Shown here in pieces: positions 46,704 through 55,466 of a DNA stretch of 64,000 bases (positions within the stretch are counted from its first letter, which is position 1; each line of letters starts with the position of its first letter). The notes under the pieces were generated by a model. That model saw only the letters and a list, made by a program, of their open reading frames with translations. It was not told where the DNA came from and did no database searches. The position numbers and the translations under genes are program-made. Source of the DNA: VXRJ01 sp964636705 (lineage in GTDB: Bacteria > Acidobacteriota > Vicinamibacteria > Vicinamibacterales > UBA8438); contig CAZWUJ010000016.1 in assembly GCA_964636705.1 (NCBI GenBank), forward strand, positions 15,380 through 79,379, given 5' to 3'.

Positions 46704-47849
46704 ATGAGGCGACGTCTACTGTCGTTCGGTGTGGCGACTATGCTTGCCATCGCGTTCGGACTGGTCCAGGTGGCCGAGGTGCCGGTCGGCGGACAGACTG
46801 ATACGACCGTGTGGGGGCACCCCAACCTCGAGGGCATCTGGCTCGACGTGTACGACACCCCGCTCCAGCGCAACCCGGAGCTTGGTGACAGGGAGTTTGC
46901 CACCGATGAAGAGCGGCAGGCTCGCGATCAGGCTCGGATGATCAACCCTGGGCGCGACGAGCGTTCGAACGCCGCGGCCCGAGACGTGGCCGGCGCCTAC
47001 AACGCCGTCTATACCTCCGCGAAGCCGGCCGGACCCCGCACCTCGCTGGTGGTCGATCCGCCTAACGGACGGATTCCGCCGCTGACGGCCGAGGCGGAGC
47101 AACTGAACGAGGTCCAGCGCGAGTGGCGTCTCATGCTGCTGCAGAACACCGAGACCTGCGAGAGGAGTGCTCCCGGCTGCCGGGGCGGAACCTACGGACC
47201 GCCGTCGCCGCGCCGCTTCGACGTGACACCGTTCTACAACACGTCGCGGATGAATCGGCACGACGGCCCTGAGGATCAGAGCCTGGGTGATCGGTGCATG
47301 CGGGGGACGACCCCGGACACCCGCGGACACCGCCGGATCGTGCAGGGCGAGGACTCGATTGCAATCGCCTACGACACCGGGCAGGGCCAGGGATACCAGC
47401 GCATCGTCAATATGGGCGGCGAGCATCCACCGAGCCATGTTCGGCTGCGGCACGGCGACTCCCGCGGCCGCTGGGAGGGTGACACCCTCGTCATCGAGAC
47501 GACGAACTTCTCGCCCAAGCACCCCTTCCAGGGTTCGACCGAGAAACTCAAGATGACCGAACGGTACACGCGGGTGGATGCCGACACGCTCACCTACGAG
47601 GTGACGCTTGAGGACCCGAACGTGTGGACCGCTCCCTGGACCATGTTGCAGGAGATGAGGCGGCAGAGCGATGAGCAGAATCGGATCTACTACGAGCCGC
47701 GCTGCCACGAAGGAAACTACGGCCTTCCGGCCCTGCTGATTGGGGCAAGGCTGGACGAGCAGCGGTTCAAGGACGGGGCGGGGCCGGATCCTTTCTCGCT
47801 CGACACCGCGACGTGCGTCACCGGACTGGCTGACGACGAGGGGCTGTGA
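46704..47849 (+). CDS. Secreted protein of the WEGDTLV family (acidobacterial)
   Basis: 381 residues, GAAGGAGGAGG upstream. Signal peptide to about VGGQTD, then HPNLEGIWLDVYDTP, LVVDPPNGRIPPLT, four Cys, and near the end GRWEGDTLVIETTNF and RYTRVDADTLTYEVTLEDP. The family is common and expanded in Acidobacteria but has no known function. The same motifs recur in the next gene and in the one at 51057-52076. First gene of a three-gene set. Confidence 0.75.
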   Translation: MRRRLLSFGVATMLAIAFGLVQVAEVPVGGQTDTTVWGHPNLEGIWLDVYDTPLQRNPELGDREFATDEERQARDQARMINPGRDERSNAAARDVAGAYNAVYTSAKPAGPRTSLVVDPPNGRIPPLTAEAEQLNEVQREWRLMLLQNTETCERSAPGCRGGTYGPPSPRRFDVTPFYNTSRMNRHDGPEDQSLGDRCMRGTTPDTRGHRRIVQGEDSIAIAYDTGQGQGYQRIVNMGGEHPPSHVRLRHGDSRGRWEGDTLVIETTNFSPKHPFQGSTEKLKMTERYTRVDADTLTYEVTLEDPNVWTAPWTMLQEMRRQSDEQNRIYYEPRCHEGNYGLPALLIGARLDEQRFKDGAGPDPFSLDTATCVTGLADDEGL

Positions 47850-47851
47850 TC

Positions 47852-48835
47852 ATGGCGGGAAAGCTCAACCGTTCGACGATTCTCACGGCGCTGGGTTCCG
47901 CCGTAGTCGGCGCCGCGGTCGCCGTCATGCTGACCGGCGCGGCCACGTCGGCTCAGCCTCCGACCTCCGATCGGCCGGCGGAGACGCCGGATGGCCGGCC
48001 GAACTTCAACGGCGTCTGGCAGGCGCTGAACGAGGCGCATTGGGATCTTGAGGCGCACGAGGCGCTTCCGGCCTGGGTGACCCAGGAGGGCGTGTACCCG
48101 TACGACTACGCCAGGGTGCCGGCGGCGGCGGTCGTCGCGCTCGGCGCGGCGGCCGGGGTGCCGGGCTCGATGGGCGTCGTCGGGGGCGACGGGACGATCC
48201 CGTATACGCCGGAGGCGCGGGCCATCAAGCAGGAAAACCGGGAGAACTGGATCGACCGCGACCCTGAGCTCAAGTGCTATCTGCCGGGCATCCCCCGCGC
48301 CATGTACATGCCCTATCCGTTTCAGATCGCGCAGAGCACGAACAAGATCCACATGACGTACGCGTTCACGAACGCCGGGCGGGTCATCCATCTGGACGAG
48401 GTGGCGCGCCCACCCGACTACACGTACATGGGACATTCGGTCGGCCGCTGGGAAGGCGACACGCTGGTCGTCACCGTGGACTACTTCAACGGGAGGAACT
48501 GGCTGGACCGGGCCGGCAACCATCACAGCGAAGCGCTCACGCTCGAAGAGCGCTACACACCGCTGTCGCCGGACGCGATCTGGTACGAGGTGACGCTGAC
48601 CGACCCGAATACGTACACGGAGCCGTGGACGATGGGGATGCCTCTGTATCGGCGGCTGGAGCCGAACGCCACCGTGCTGGACTATCCTTGCATCGAGTTC
48701 TCGGAGGAGTTCATGTACGGGCACGTGCGCCGCGAGCAACTCGTGGAGCGCTGGGAGGGCGAGACGATTATTGTTGACATCACCCGCAAGGTTCCGGAGG
48801 GTGATGCGTTCCATGACTGGTATCGGCGGTGGTAG
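47852..48835 (+). CDS. Secreted protein related to the WEGDTLV family
   Basis: 327 residues from ATG 47852 (GAGGGG at about 47837; the GTG at 47846 would overlap the previous stop but leaves too short a spacing). Signal peptide to about TSAQPP, DGRPNFNGVWQALNEAHWD, IDRDPELKCYLPGIPRAMYM, and GRWEGDTLVVTVDYFNGRNW. It differs from its neighbour in the N-terminal half, so it is a divergent paralog. Function unknown. Confidence 0.72.
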   Translation: MAGKLNRSTILTALGSAVVGAAVAVMLTGAATSAQPPTSDRPAETPDGRPNFNGVWQALNEAHWDLEAHEALPAWVTQEGVYPYDYARVPAAAVVALGAAAGVPGSMGVVGGDGTIPYTPEARAIKQENRENWIDRDPELKCYLPGIPRAMYMPYPFQIAQSTNKIHMTYAFTNAGRVIHLDEVARPPDYTYMGHSVGRWEGDTLVVTVDYFNGRNWLDRAGNHHSEALTLEERYTPLSPDAIWYEVTLTDPNTYTEPWTMGMPLYRRLEPNATVLDYPCIEFSEEFMYGHVRREQLVERWEGETIIVDITRKVPEGDAFHDWYRRW

Positions 48836-48916
48836 CGCCTGGCAAGGAGCAAGGCGCGCGTAGTAACCCGAGTTGTTAGAGGACGTTAGAGGACGGGAAA
48901 CAGGGAGGACACAGCA

Positions 48917-49378
48917 ATGACAGCGAGACAGGCAGTTGGCGTCGCGGCGGCGGTTGGAGTCGTTTTCTTCTTGCTCGCAGGCGCCACGGCCCCGGTCACG
49001 GCGCATCACGCCTTTGCGGCGGAGTTCGACGCGGACCGCCCGGTCGACTTCGACGGGACCGTCACCAGGGTCGAGTGGGTCAACCCTCATGTCTGGATTC
49101 ACATCGATGTCAACCTGGACGACGGCTCCACCGAAACGTGGGCTTTCGAGGCAGGGACTCCGAACGTGTTGTTCCGGCGCGGCTTCACCCGCGAATCGCT
49201 CCTCCCCGGCACCGAGGTGCACGTGGACGGGTATCAGGCCAAGGACGGAACGAATCGCGCCAACGGCCGCGACATCACGTTCGCCGACGGGACCAAGCTG
49301 TTCCTCGGATCGTCCGGCACCGGCGCGCCGTATGAGCTGGCGCGGCCCGGCGTCGACACCGTGGATCCCGGCCGCTAG
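48917..49378 (+). CDS. DUF6152-family secreted protein
   Basis: 153 residues, GGGAGGAC before the ATG. Signal peptide ending near VTAHHAFAAEFD, then the family's GTVTRVEWVNPHVWIHIDV block, a beta-rich OB-like domain. DUF6152 proteins are short periplasmic proteins of unknown function frequently found with the WEGDTLV family in Acidobacteria. Two copies of GTTAGAGGAC lie back to back about 20-40 bp upstream; their role is unclear. Confidence 0.75.
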   Translation: MTARQAVGVAAAVGVVFFLLAGATAPVTAHHAFAAEFDADRPVDFDGTVTRVEWVNPHVWIHIDVNLDDGSTETWAFEAGTPNVLFRRGFTRESLLPGTEVHVDGYQAKDGTNRANGRDITFADGTKLFLGSSGTGAPYELARPGVDTVDPGR

Positions 49379-49380
49379 CC

Positions 49381-49463
49381 CGGCCATCGTCGCCTGCGGC
49401 TCCGATGGCCGCCCAACCAGGCCTATCTAGCAGCCTGCGCCGTTTCACGGCGCAGACTCCTAG
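49381..49463 (+). terminator. Two consecutive hairpins after the secreted-protein operon
   Basis: Hairpin 1: CGGCCATCG/CGATGGCCG arms at 49381-49389 and 49403-49411. Hairpin 2: 49427-49463, CTAGcAGcCTGCGCCGT, loop TTC, ACGGCGCAGaCTcCTAG, 15 of 17 positions paired. No U-tract follows. They lie 3-85 bp after the DUF6152 stop and 22 bp before the next ATG, so they could end the upstream operon or control the next gene. Confidence 0.45.
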
Positions 49464-49484
49464 GGAGAATCCGCCCCGGCGGCG

Positions 49485-51056
49485 ATGACACTCACGCCCG
49501 CGGCGGCCTTCGGCCTCGTGTTGGCCGTTGCGGGCGTCGTCGCCGGATTCGGCTTCCTCCCCGTCGTCACATACGACCCGGCGTTTCAGTGGTCGTTCTT
49601 CGCCCCGGGCGGGGCTCTGCTCGCCTGGGGCGTTGTTCTTTTCGCGACCGCGCACCGTCGCGGGCGCACCTTCAGCCTGCAGCTTTCCCTCCGCAAGCAG
49701 CACTACGTGCAGGCCTGCGCGCAGTTTGCGGTCTTCGCCTACTGGGGCTGGCACTGGCGCACGGTCTACGACTCGGCTTTCCTCATCGCCGCGCAACTGG
49801 TGTTTGCCTACGCCTTCACCATGCTGCTCAGTTGGTCGCGCGGCAATTCCTGGACGCTGGGGTTCGGGCCCTTCCCGGTCATCTTCAGCATCAATCTGTT
49901 CCTGTGGTTCCGGGACGAGTGGTTCTACCTGCAGTTCGTGCTGGTGGCGCTCGGCTTCCTGGCCAAGGAGTTCATTCGCTGGAACAAGGACGGACGCCGC
50001 GCTCATGTATTCAATCCCTCGTCCTTCCCGCTGGCCGTCTTTTCGCTCGGCCTGATCCTCACGGGAACGAGCGATCTGACGTGGGGTCAGGACATCGCGA
50101 TCTCGCAGTTCTATCCGCCGCACATCTATCTCGTACTGTTTCTCGTCGCGCTCCCCGGGCAGTATCTCTTCGGGGTGGGGTCGATGACGATGTCGGCCGT
50201 TGCCGCCTCCTATCTCTTCGGCCTGTTCTACTTCGCGTCGACCGGCGTGTACTTCTTCTACGACTCGTACATCCCGATTGCCGTCTTCCTCGGGATGCAC
50301 CTGCTGTTCACGGATCCGTCCACCGCGCCGCGGACCGAGCTGGGGCGCGTCTGCTTCGGCGTGTTCTACGGCCTGGGGACCGCCGTCCTGTATGTCGTGC
50401 TTGGGCGCGCCGGCGTTCCGACGTTCTACGACAAGCTGTTGCTGGTGCCGGTGATGAACCTGTCAATCCAGCTTCTCGACGGCGGCGCCGGGTTGCGCTG
50501 GCTGGCTGGCTTCGATCGGGCGATCCTGAGCCGCTGGCGTGAGCCGCGCCAGCGGAACCTCGCGTGGATCGCCGCATGGACCGGACTGTTCCTGGCGATG
50601 AGCGCCACCCAGGGAGTGGGTGACCGGCATCCCGGCCAATGGGTGCCGTTCTGGCAGCAGGCCTGCGCCGACGGCAGGCCGTACGCCTGTCCCTATCTGG
50701 CCGACATGCAGTTGACGTACTGCCGGGCCGGGTCGCCGTGGGCGTGCAACGAAGCCGGCCTTCTGCACATCACCCTCGCGCGCTCCGGCGAGGACTTCCG
50801 GCGCAGCGATCCGCTGGACGCGGCCGGATCCTTCCGGCGCGGCTGCGATCTCGGCTTTCAACCCGCCTGCGACAATCTCGCCGAACTCACCGGCGGCCGG
50901 AGTTCGTTCGAGCGGGGACCTCCCGGGCTCGACGATCTTCCTATCGTCCTGCGCGGCACGAAGGGCCCGATTACGGACCGTTCGCCCGCGTCCCTGTACG
51001 CCCGTGCCTGTAGCCAGGGGTGGCCGGATGCGTGCGGCCGAACCGGCCCCGAGTGA
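49485..51056 (+). CDS. RnfD/NqrB-like polytopic membrane protein with Cys-rich Sel1-like tail
   Basis: 523 residues. About ten TM segments to residue 375, including FGPFPVIFSINLFLWFRDEW and FNPSSFPLAVFSLGLI, the pattern of RnfD/NqrB-like proteins (the S/T flavin-attachment motif is not clearly visible). Residues about 385-520 carry a periplasmic tail with spaced Cys pairs (QACADGRPYACPYLADM, FRRGCDLGFQPACDNLAEL, ARACSQGWPDACG), the HcpA-type Sel1 disulphide repeat. A fusion of an electron-transport-type membrane core with such a tail is unusual. No other rnf/nqr gene is present. Confidence 0.7.
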   Translation: MTLTPAAAFGLVLAVAGVVAGFGFLPVVTYDPAFQWSFFAPGGALLAWGVVLFATAHRRGRTFSLQLSLRKQHYVQACAQFAVFAYWGWHWRTVYDSAFLIAAQLVFAYAFTMLLSWSRGNSWTLGFGPFPVIFSINLFLWFRDEWFYLQFVLVALGFLAKEFIRWNKDGRRAHVFNPSSFPLAVFSLGLILTGTSDLTWGQDIAISQFYPPHIYLVLFLVALPGQYLFGVGSMTMSAVAASYLFGLFYFASTGVYFFYDSYIPIAVFLGMHLLFTDPSTAPRTELGRVCFGVFYGLGTAVLYVVLGRAGVPTFYDKLLLVPVMNLSIQLLDGGAGLRWLAGFDRAILSRWREPRQRNLAWIAAWTGLFLAMSATQGVGDRHPGQWVPFWQQACADGRPYACPYLADMQLTYCRAGSPWACNEAGLLHITLARSGEDFRRSDPLDAAGSFRRGCDLGFQPACDNLAELTGGRSSFERGPPGLDDLPIVLRGTKGPITDRSPASLYARACSQGWPDACGRTGPE

Positions 51057-52076
51057 CTACTGGGAATCCGCCCCGCCCGACGCGAGCTCCCTCTCCTCCG
51101 CCCGCGATCCGAGAAGGAGGTTCGTCATCCCGTAGTTCCCCTCGTGGCACGCGTACTCGAACATCGGTCCTTCCGACCGCTTCATCGGAATCGCGGCCGT
51201 CCACGGCTGGGTCCACTGCTCGGGATCCGTCACCGTGAATTCATAGACCAGCGTGTCCTCGCTCGCGCGGGTGAAACGCTCCACCAGGTGCAGGTTCCGG
51301 CTCGATCCCCGGAAGCTTGTCTCACGAAGGAAGTTGGTGGTCTCCACCACCAGGGTGTCTCCCTCCCAGTGGCCGCGGGAGTCCCCGACCCACTGACGGA
51401 CGCCGTCGGGCAGGTGCGGTCGTCCATCCAGCGGGACGACGCGCGCGTTATGAACCATTTCGTTGAGGATCACCACGAAGCCGGGCGACTGCACCAACTG
51501 CACGTTGTTGTTGTAGGCGCTCGGATTCATCGGCGGTCCGGAGTTGAAGCCGAGGATGCAGCGCTCGGCGAGACCGCGGTCCTCGGGACCCGCGGTGATG
51601 CGGGAGCCGCGTGTCGCCGTCCGCTGCGCGGCCCGCGCCGCGCGTTCCTCCAATATCGCGGGCTGCCACGGAATTCTCCCGTTCGGCGGATCGACGATCA
51701 GCGACGTGCGGCGATCCTCGGTGAGCTGGTCGCCGTAGTCCCACCAGAACTGGTTGTAGGCATTCGCGACGTCCTGCTGGGCGCCGATGCCATCCTCGGC
51801 CCGCAGGTCCTTGTCCCGCCGGGCCAGCGTTTCGGTACGGTAGGCGGCGGCCTCCTCGGGGGTCAGCACCTCCTGGTCCGCGAACACCTGCGGACGCTCC
51901 ATCGGCGTGATCGTCCGGAAATCCCAGATGCCCTGGAGGTCCGGCTGGCCGTCCGCCGTGCGGGGGACCGTCCAATTGCTGGGTTCGGTCTCGGCTGACT
52001 GAGCGGCGGCGGGCATGGCCCACCCGATTGCAAGGGCCGTGACGACGACGACGAAACCGACGCCTCGATGCTGCAT
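51057..52076 (-). CDS. Secreted protein of the WEGDTLV family (third paralog)
   Basis: 339 residues from ATG 52076 (GGGAGGG upstream). Signal peptide to about PAAAQS, QPDLQGIWDFRTITPMERP, LIVDPPNGRIPWQP, GHWEGDTLVVETTNFLRETS, and FEYACHEGNYGMTNLL, which matches YYEPRCHEGNYGLPALL of the 46704 gene. Convergent with the RnfD-like gene (stops adjacent). Function unknown. Confidence 0.75.
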   Translation of the reverse strand: MQHRGVGFVVVVTALAIGWAMPAAAQSAETEPSNWTVPRTADGQPDLQGIWDFRTITPMERPQVFADQEVLTPEEAAAYRTETLARRDKDLRAEDGIGAQQDVANAYNQFWWDYGDQLTEDRRTSLIVDPPNGRIPWQPAILEERAARAAQRTATRGSRITAGPEDRGLAERCILGFNSGPPMNPSAYNNNVQLVQSPGFVVILNEMVHNARVVPLDGRPHLPDGVRQWVGDSRGHWEGDTLVVETTNFLRETSFRGSSRNLHLVERFTRASEDTLVYEFTVTDPEQWTQPWTAAIPMKRSEGPMFEYACHEGNYGMTNLLLGSRAEERELASGGADSQ

Positions 52077-52240
52077 TTGGAATCCCTCCCTGGGGCGCGA
52101 CAGGAAGCAGGTTACACCAACTTGGCATGGTCTGGACCGTCCCGCGGCGCCCCCGTATGATGGCCGACACACGGCGTTCCGCCGGCGGCACGGGTTTGCG
52201 GCGCGCGAGTTGGAGCCGGGCGCGGCCCACGGAGGTGGAG

Positions 52241-53908
52241 ATGAAGAAACTGGCTTGGCCGTTGGCGATCGTCTTCGGGCTGTCTTCGGCCTCCGGACTG
52301 GCCCAGACGCTGGAGGAACTCATCGACGACGCGCGGACCCCGGACGACGTGCTCGTCCACAGCATGGGGTACGACCGCAAGAGCTACAGCCCGCTCGATG
52401 AGATCAACAAGTCGAACATTCACCGGCTGGCGCCGATATGGAACACCAGCATGATGAACCTGTCGGGCGAGCTGGCCGCGCCGGCCATCTACGACGGCGT
52501 GCTGTACGCCATCAACGGAAGCTGGACGTTCGCCATCGACCTGGAGACCGGCCGGCAGATCTGGAGAACGCCGGTGGTCCTCGAGGAGGGCGCCCGCCGG
52601 CGCAGCAGCTTCAACCGCGGCGGCCCGGTGCTCTACGAGGGACGCCTCTTCCGGGTGACGGTCGACAACCACGTGCTGGCCCTCGACATGGAGACTGGCG
52701 AAGAGCTGTGGAACCAGAAGTTCGCGGACGCTGCCGAGGGCTACTACGCGACGGGTGCGCCGATTGTCGCCAATGGCGTGCTGATCTCCGGGATGGCGGG
52801 CGGGGAATCCACCACCCGCGGCTTCCTCGACGGCTGGGATCCCGCGACCGGAGAGAAGCTGTGGCGGCGTTACACGATCCCCGGCCCCGGCGAGCCGGGC
52901 CACGAGACCTGGCCCGCCGACAGCGACGCCTGGATGTACGGCGGGGCGCCGACCTGGCGCACCGGCTCCTACGATCCGGAGCTGGACCTCGTCTACTGGG
53001 GGACCGGCAACGCGGAGCCGTACGATCCGGCGCCGCGCGGCGCGCTGGACAGCCTGTTCGCGTCGAGCGTCCTCGCCATCCGCCCGAAGACGGGGGAGAT
53101 CGCCTGCTACTACCAGTACACGCCGAACGACGTGTACGACGTGGATGGGGTCGACGAGAACGTGCTGGCCGACATCGAAGTCGACGGCGAGATGCGGAAG
53201 GTGATGATTCAGGCCAACAAGAACGGTTTTCTCTACACGCTCGACCGCACCGACTGCACGTTGATCGCCGCACACCCGTATGCCTTCGTCAACTGGGCCA
53301 CGCACATCGACCTGGAGACCGGGCGTCCGGTCCTGACCGACATCTACCGGGACTTCCTTGCCGGCGAGCAGGTCTACATATGGCCGTCGCGCGGCACCAA
53401 CGCGGTGCCGATAGCCTTCAACCCGGAAACCGGACTCATCTACTCGACGACGTGGCATGTGCCGCGCATCCAGCAGCTCCTGCCGGAGCCGCAGGAACGG
53501 GTCCTCGGGGCCAGCTACACTGGGGTCACCAACCGTTTCCCGGAGGTGGAGCCGGGGGATCTCCTTGGCCACATCGTGGCGATCAATCCGCTCACCGGAG
53601 AGAAGAAGTGGGAGATCCCGATGCACGATTTCCCCAGCTCGGCCGGCGTGCTGGCCACCGGCGGCGGATTGCTGTTCACCGGCAAGATCACGGGTGAGTT
53701 CGTCGCCCTTGACGAGGAGACGGGCGAGACGATCTGGGAGTTTCAGACCGGATCGAGCGTCAATGCGACGGCAATCACCTATACGTTGAACGGCCGCCAG
53801 CAGGTGACCGTCGCATCGGGGCTCGGGGGCGGCCTCGCCAACCGCTACGCGCGGGGTCAGGTGCCGGCTGGCGGATCGATCTGGACGTTCGCGCTGATGC
53901 CCGAGTAG
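52241..53908 (+). CDS. PQQ-dependent alcohol dehydrogenase-like quinoprotein
   Basis: 555 residues, GGAGGTGGAG directly before the ATG. Signal peptide to about SGLAQ, then the PQQ propeller: DRKSYSPLDEINKSNIHRL, docking motifs AIDLETGRQIWRT, ALDMETGEELWNQ, DPATGEKLWRR, and DPELDLVYWGTGNAEPYDP. The active-site block TPNDVYDVDGVDENV carries Asp300 and Asp302; the pair Asp-x-Asp is the feature that distinguishes lanthanide-type from calcium-type methanol/alcohol dehydrogenases. It is smaller than typical MDH and lacks a cytochrome domain. Convergent with PhoD across a hairpin-repeat array. Confidence 0.85.
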   Translation: MKKLAWPLAIVFGLSSASGLAQTLEELIDDARTPDDVLVHSMGYDRKSYSPLDEINKSNIHRLAPIWNTSMMNLSGELAAPAIYDGVLYAINGSWTFAIDLETGRQIWRTPVVLEEGARRRSSFNRGGPVLYEGRLFRVTVDNHVLALDMETGEELWNQKFADAAEGYYATGAPIVANGVLISGMAGGESTTRGFLDGWDPATGEKLWRRYTIPGPGEPGHETWPADSDAWMYGGAPTWRTGSYDPELDLVYWGTGNAEPYDPAPRGALDSLFASSVLAIRPKTGEIACYYQYTPNDVYDVDGVDENVLADIEVDGEMRKVMIQANKNGFLYTLDRTDCTLIAAHPYAFVNWATHIDLETGRPVLTDIYRDFLAGEQVYIWPSRGTNAVPIAFNPETGLIYSTTWHVPRIQQLLPEPQERVLGASYTGVTNRFPEVEPGDLLGHIVAINPLTGEKKWEIPMHDFPSSAGVLATGGGLLFTGKITGEFVALDEETGETIWEFQTGSSVNATAITYTLNGRQQVTVASGLGGGLANRYARGQVPAGGSIWTFALMPE

Positions 53909-53921
53909 GCTGCTCGCCATA

Positions 53922-54030
53922 GGTGCGCCGGCGTCCACGCCGGCGGTTCCGATGGTGCCGGCCTGGAGGCCGGCGCACCAGGCCGGCGCACCAGGCTGGC
54001 GGACCTGGCCGGCCTGGAGGCTGGCGCACC
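53922..54030. repeat. Hairpin-repeat array between convergent genes (PQQ dehydrogenase / PhoD)
   Basis: GCCGGCGTCCACGCCGGC (minus orientation) at 53927-53944, GCCGGCCTGGAGGCCGGC at 53957-53974 with GCACCAG tail, a solo GCCGGCGCACCAG, and GCCGGCCTGGAGGCTGGC at 54008-54025. The G-C and C-G closing-pair versions occur side by side, and one copy is inverted. Confidence 0.85.
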
Positions 54031-54050
54031 TGGCCGGCGCACCGTTGCTA

Positions 54051-55466
54051 CTACAGTTGGCGTGCGCCGGGCCGCCCGTCTTCGACGACGAACGCCGCCC
54101 GTGTGGCGATGGGGCTGCCGGGCCGGCTGACGTACTCCAGGACCTGATAGTCGGCTTGGCACCGCTCCGGAGTCAGGTCGCAGCGCACGTAGCCGCGCTG
54201 GCCGTTGAAGAACCGGATCCAGGGGTTCTCGGCGAGCAGGGCGGCGGTATTGTCGCCGACGTCGGCGCCGTCTCCACTGGAGCTTATGGACGTGCCCACG
54301 AACTCGGTGGCCACGACCGGCCCTGTCGGATCCAGATAGTCCACCTTGAGGTCGGCCACCCAGTTGCTGTGGATGTCGCCGGTGAGGACGACCGGATTCG
54401 CCGGCCGCCGCGTCGCCAGGAACTCCATGAGCCGCCGGCGAGCAACCTCGTAACCGGACCAGAAATCCATGCCGACCGACTCGCCGTCGCCCGGTCTGAA
54501 ATCGACGCGCGCCATCATGATCTGCTGGGGGATGACGTTCCAGCGCGCGGCAGAGCGGTCGAGCCCGTCGACGAGCCAGCGTTCCTGCGTCTCGCCGAGC
54601 AGGGTTGCGGCCGGATCGTGGACGCCGTCGCAGGCGGCGCCGCGCCGGTCGCCGCACGGCTGATCCGTGCGGTACTGCCGCGTGTCCAGCACGTGGAACG
54701 ACGCCAAGTCACCCCAGGTGAAGGCGCGGTAGAGCTGCAGGTCGGGTCCGTTCGGCAGCGACGTCCGGCGCAGCGGCATGTGCTCGTAGTAGGCCTGGTA
54801 GGCGGTGGCGCGGCGCCGGAGGAACAGCTCGGCGGGCAGGCCTTCTTCCTCCGAGACGTCGTTCGCGTAGTTGTTGTCCACCTCGTGGTCGTCCCACGTG
54901 ACCACCCACGGGAACGCCGCGTGGGCGGCCTGCAGGTCGGGATCGCTGCGATAGAGCGCATACCGGTTGCGGTACTCGTCGATCAGCTCGATCTCGCCGC
55001 CCGTATGCCGGCGCACGCGTCCGTCGCTCCCTTCGTATTCGTAGATGTAGTCGCCGAGGTGGAAGACGAGGTCGAGGTCATCCTCCGCCATGTGCTGGTA
55101 CGCCGTGTAGTAGCCCTGCTCGTAGTGCTGGCAGGAGGCGAATGCGAAGCGGAGGCGATCGGTCCGCGCTCCGGGCGCCGGCAGCGTGCGCGTGCGCCCG
55201 ACCCTGCTCTCGTCGGCGCCGCTCCGGAACCGGTACCAGTACCAGCGCGCCGGCTCCAGTCCATCCACTTCCACGTGGACGCTTTGCCCGAGCACGCGGG
55301 ATGCCACGGCCGTCCCGCGCTGGACGATGTCCGCCATCCGCTCATCGCGCGCGATCTCCCAGACCACCTCCACGTCCTCCGGCGGCATACCGCCGCCGTT
55401 CAACGGGTCCAGGGCCAGGCGCGTCCAGAGCACGACGCCGTCCGGCGTTGGATCGCCGGACGCCAC
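54051..55466 (-). CDS. PhoD-type alkaline phosphatase/phosphodiesterase, Tat leader interrupted
   Basis: 471 residues of an intact PhoD catalytic domain: VASGDPTPDGVVLWTRL, FASCQHYEQGYYTAY, LVFHLGDYIYEYEG, WDDHEVDNNY, and VVLTGDIHSNWVADL supply the expected metal-binding Asp, Asn and His. It releases phosphate from phosphomono- or diesters outside the cytosol. The frame continues upstream as the hydrophobic part of a Tat leader (LLTGGLALLGLGAARRTS) but ends at a TAG (55568-55566) exactly where the twin-Arg region should be; the first usable start is the GTG at 55466. It is therefore exported by no visible signal and may be a recent pseudogene or a sequence error. Confidence 0.72.
   Translation of the reverse strand: MASGDPTPDGVVLWTRLALDPLNGGGMPPEDVEVVWEIARDERMADIVQRGTAVASRVLGQSVHVEVDGLEPARWYWYRFRSGADESRVGRTRTLPAPGARTDRLRFAFASCQHYEQGYYTAYQHMAEDDLDLVFHLGDYIYEYEGSDGRVRRHTGGEIELIDEYRNRYALYRSDPDLQAAHAAFPWVVTWDDHEVDNNYANDVSEEEGLPAELFLRRRATAYQAYYEHMPLRRTSLPNGPDLQLYRAFTWGDLASFHVLDTRQYRTDQPCGDRRGAACDGVHDPAATLLGETQERWLVDGLDRSAARWNVIPQQIMMARVDFRPGDGESVGMDFWSGYEVARRRLMEFLATRRPANPVVLTGDIHSNWVADLKVDYLDPTGPVVATEFVGTSISSSGDGADVGDNTAALLAENPWIRFFNGQRGYVRCDLTPERCQADYQVLEYVSRPGSPIATRAAFVVEDGRPGARQL

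Noticed and set aside
52241..53908. Methanol dehydrogenase large subunit (mxaF/xoxF)
   Set aside because: Shorter than the usual about 600 residues, lacks the usual vicinal disulphide and neighbours mxaJ/G/I; only a PQQ alcohol dehydrogenase-like call is justified.
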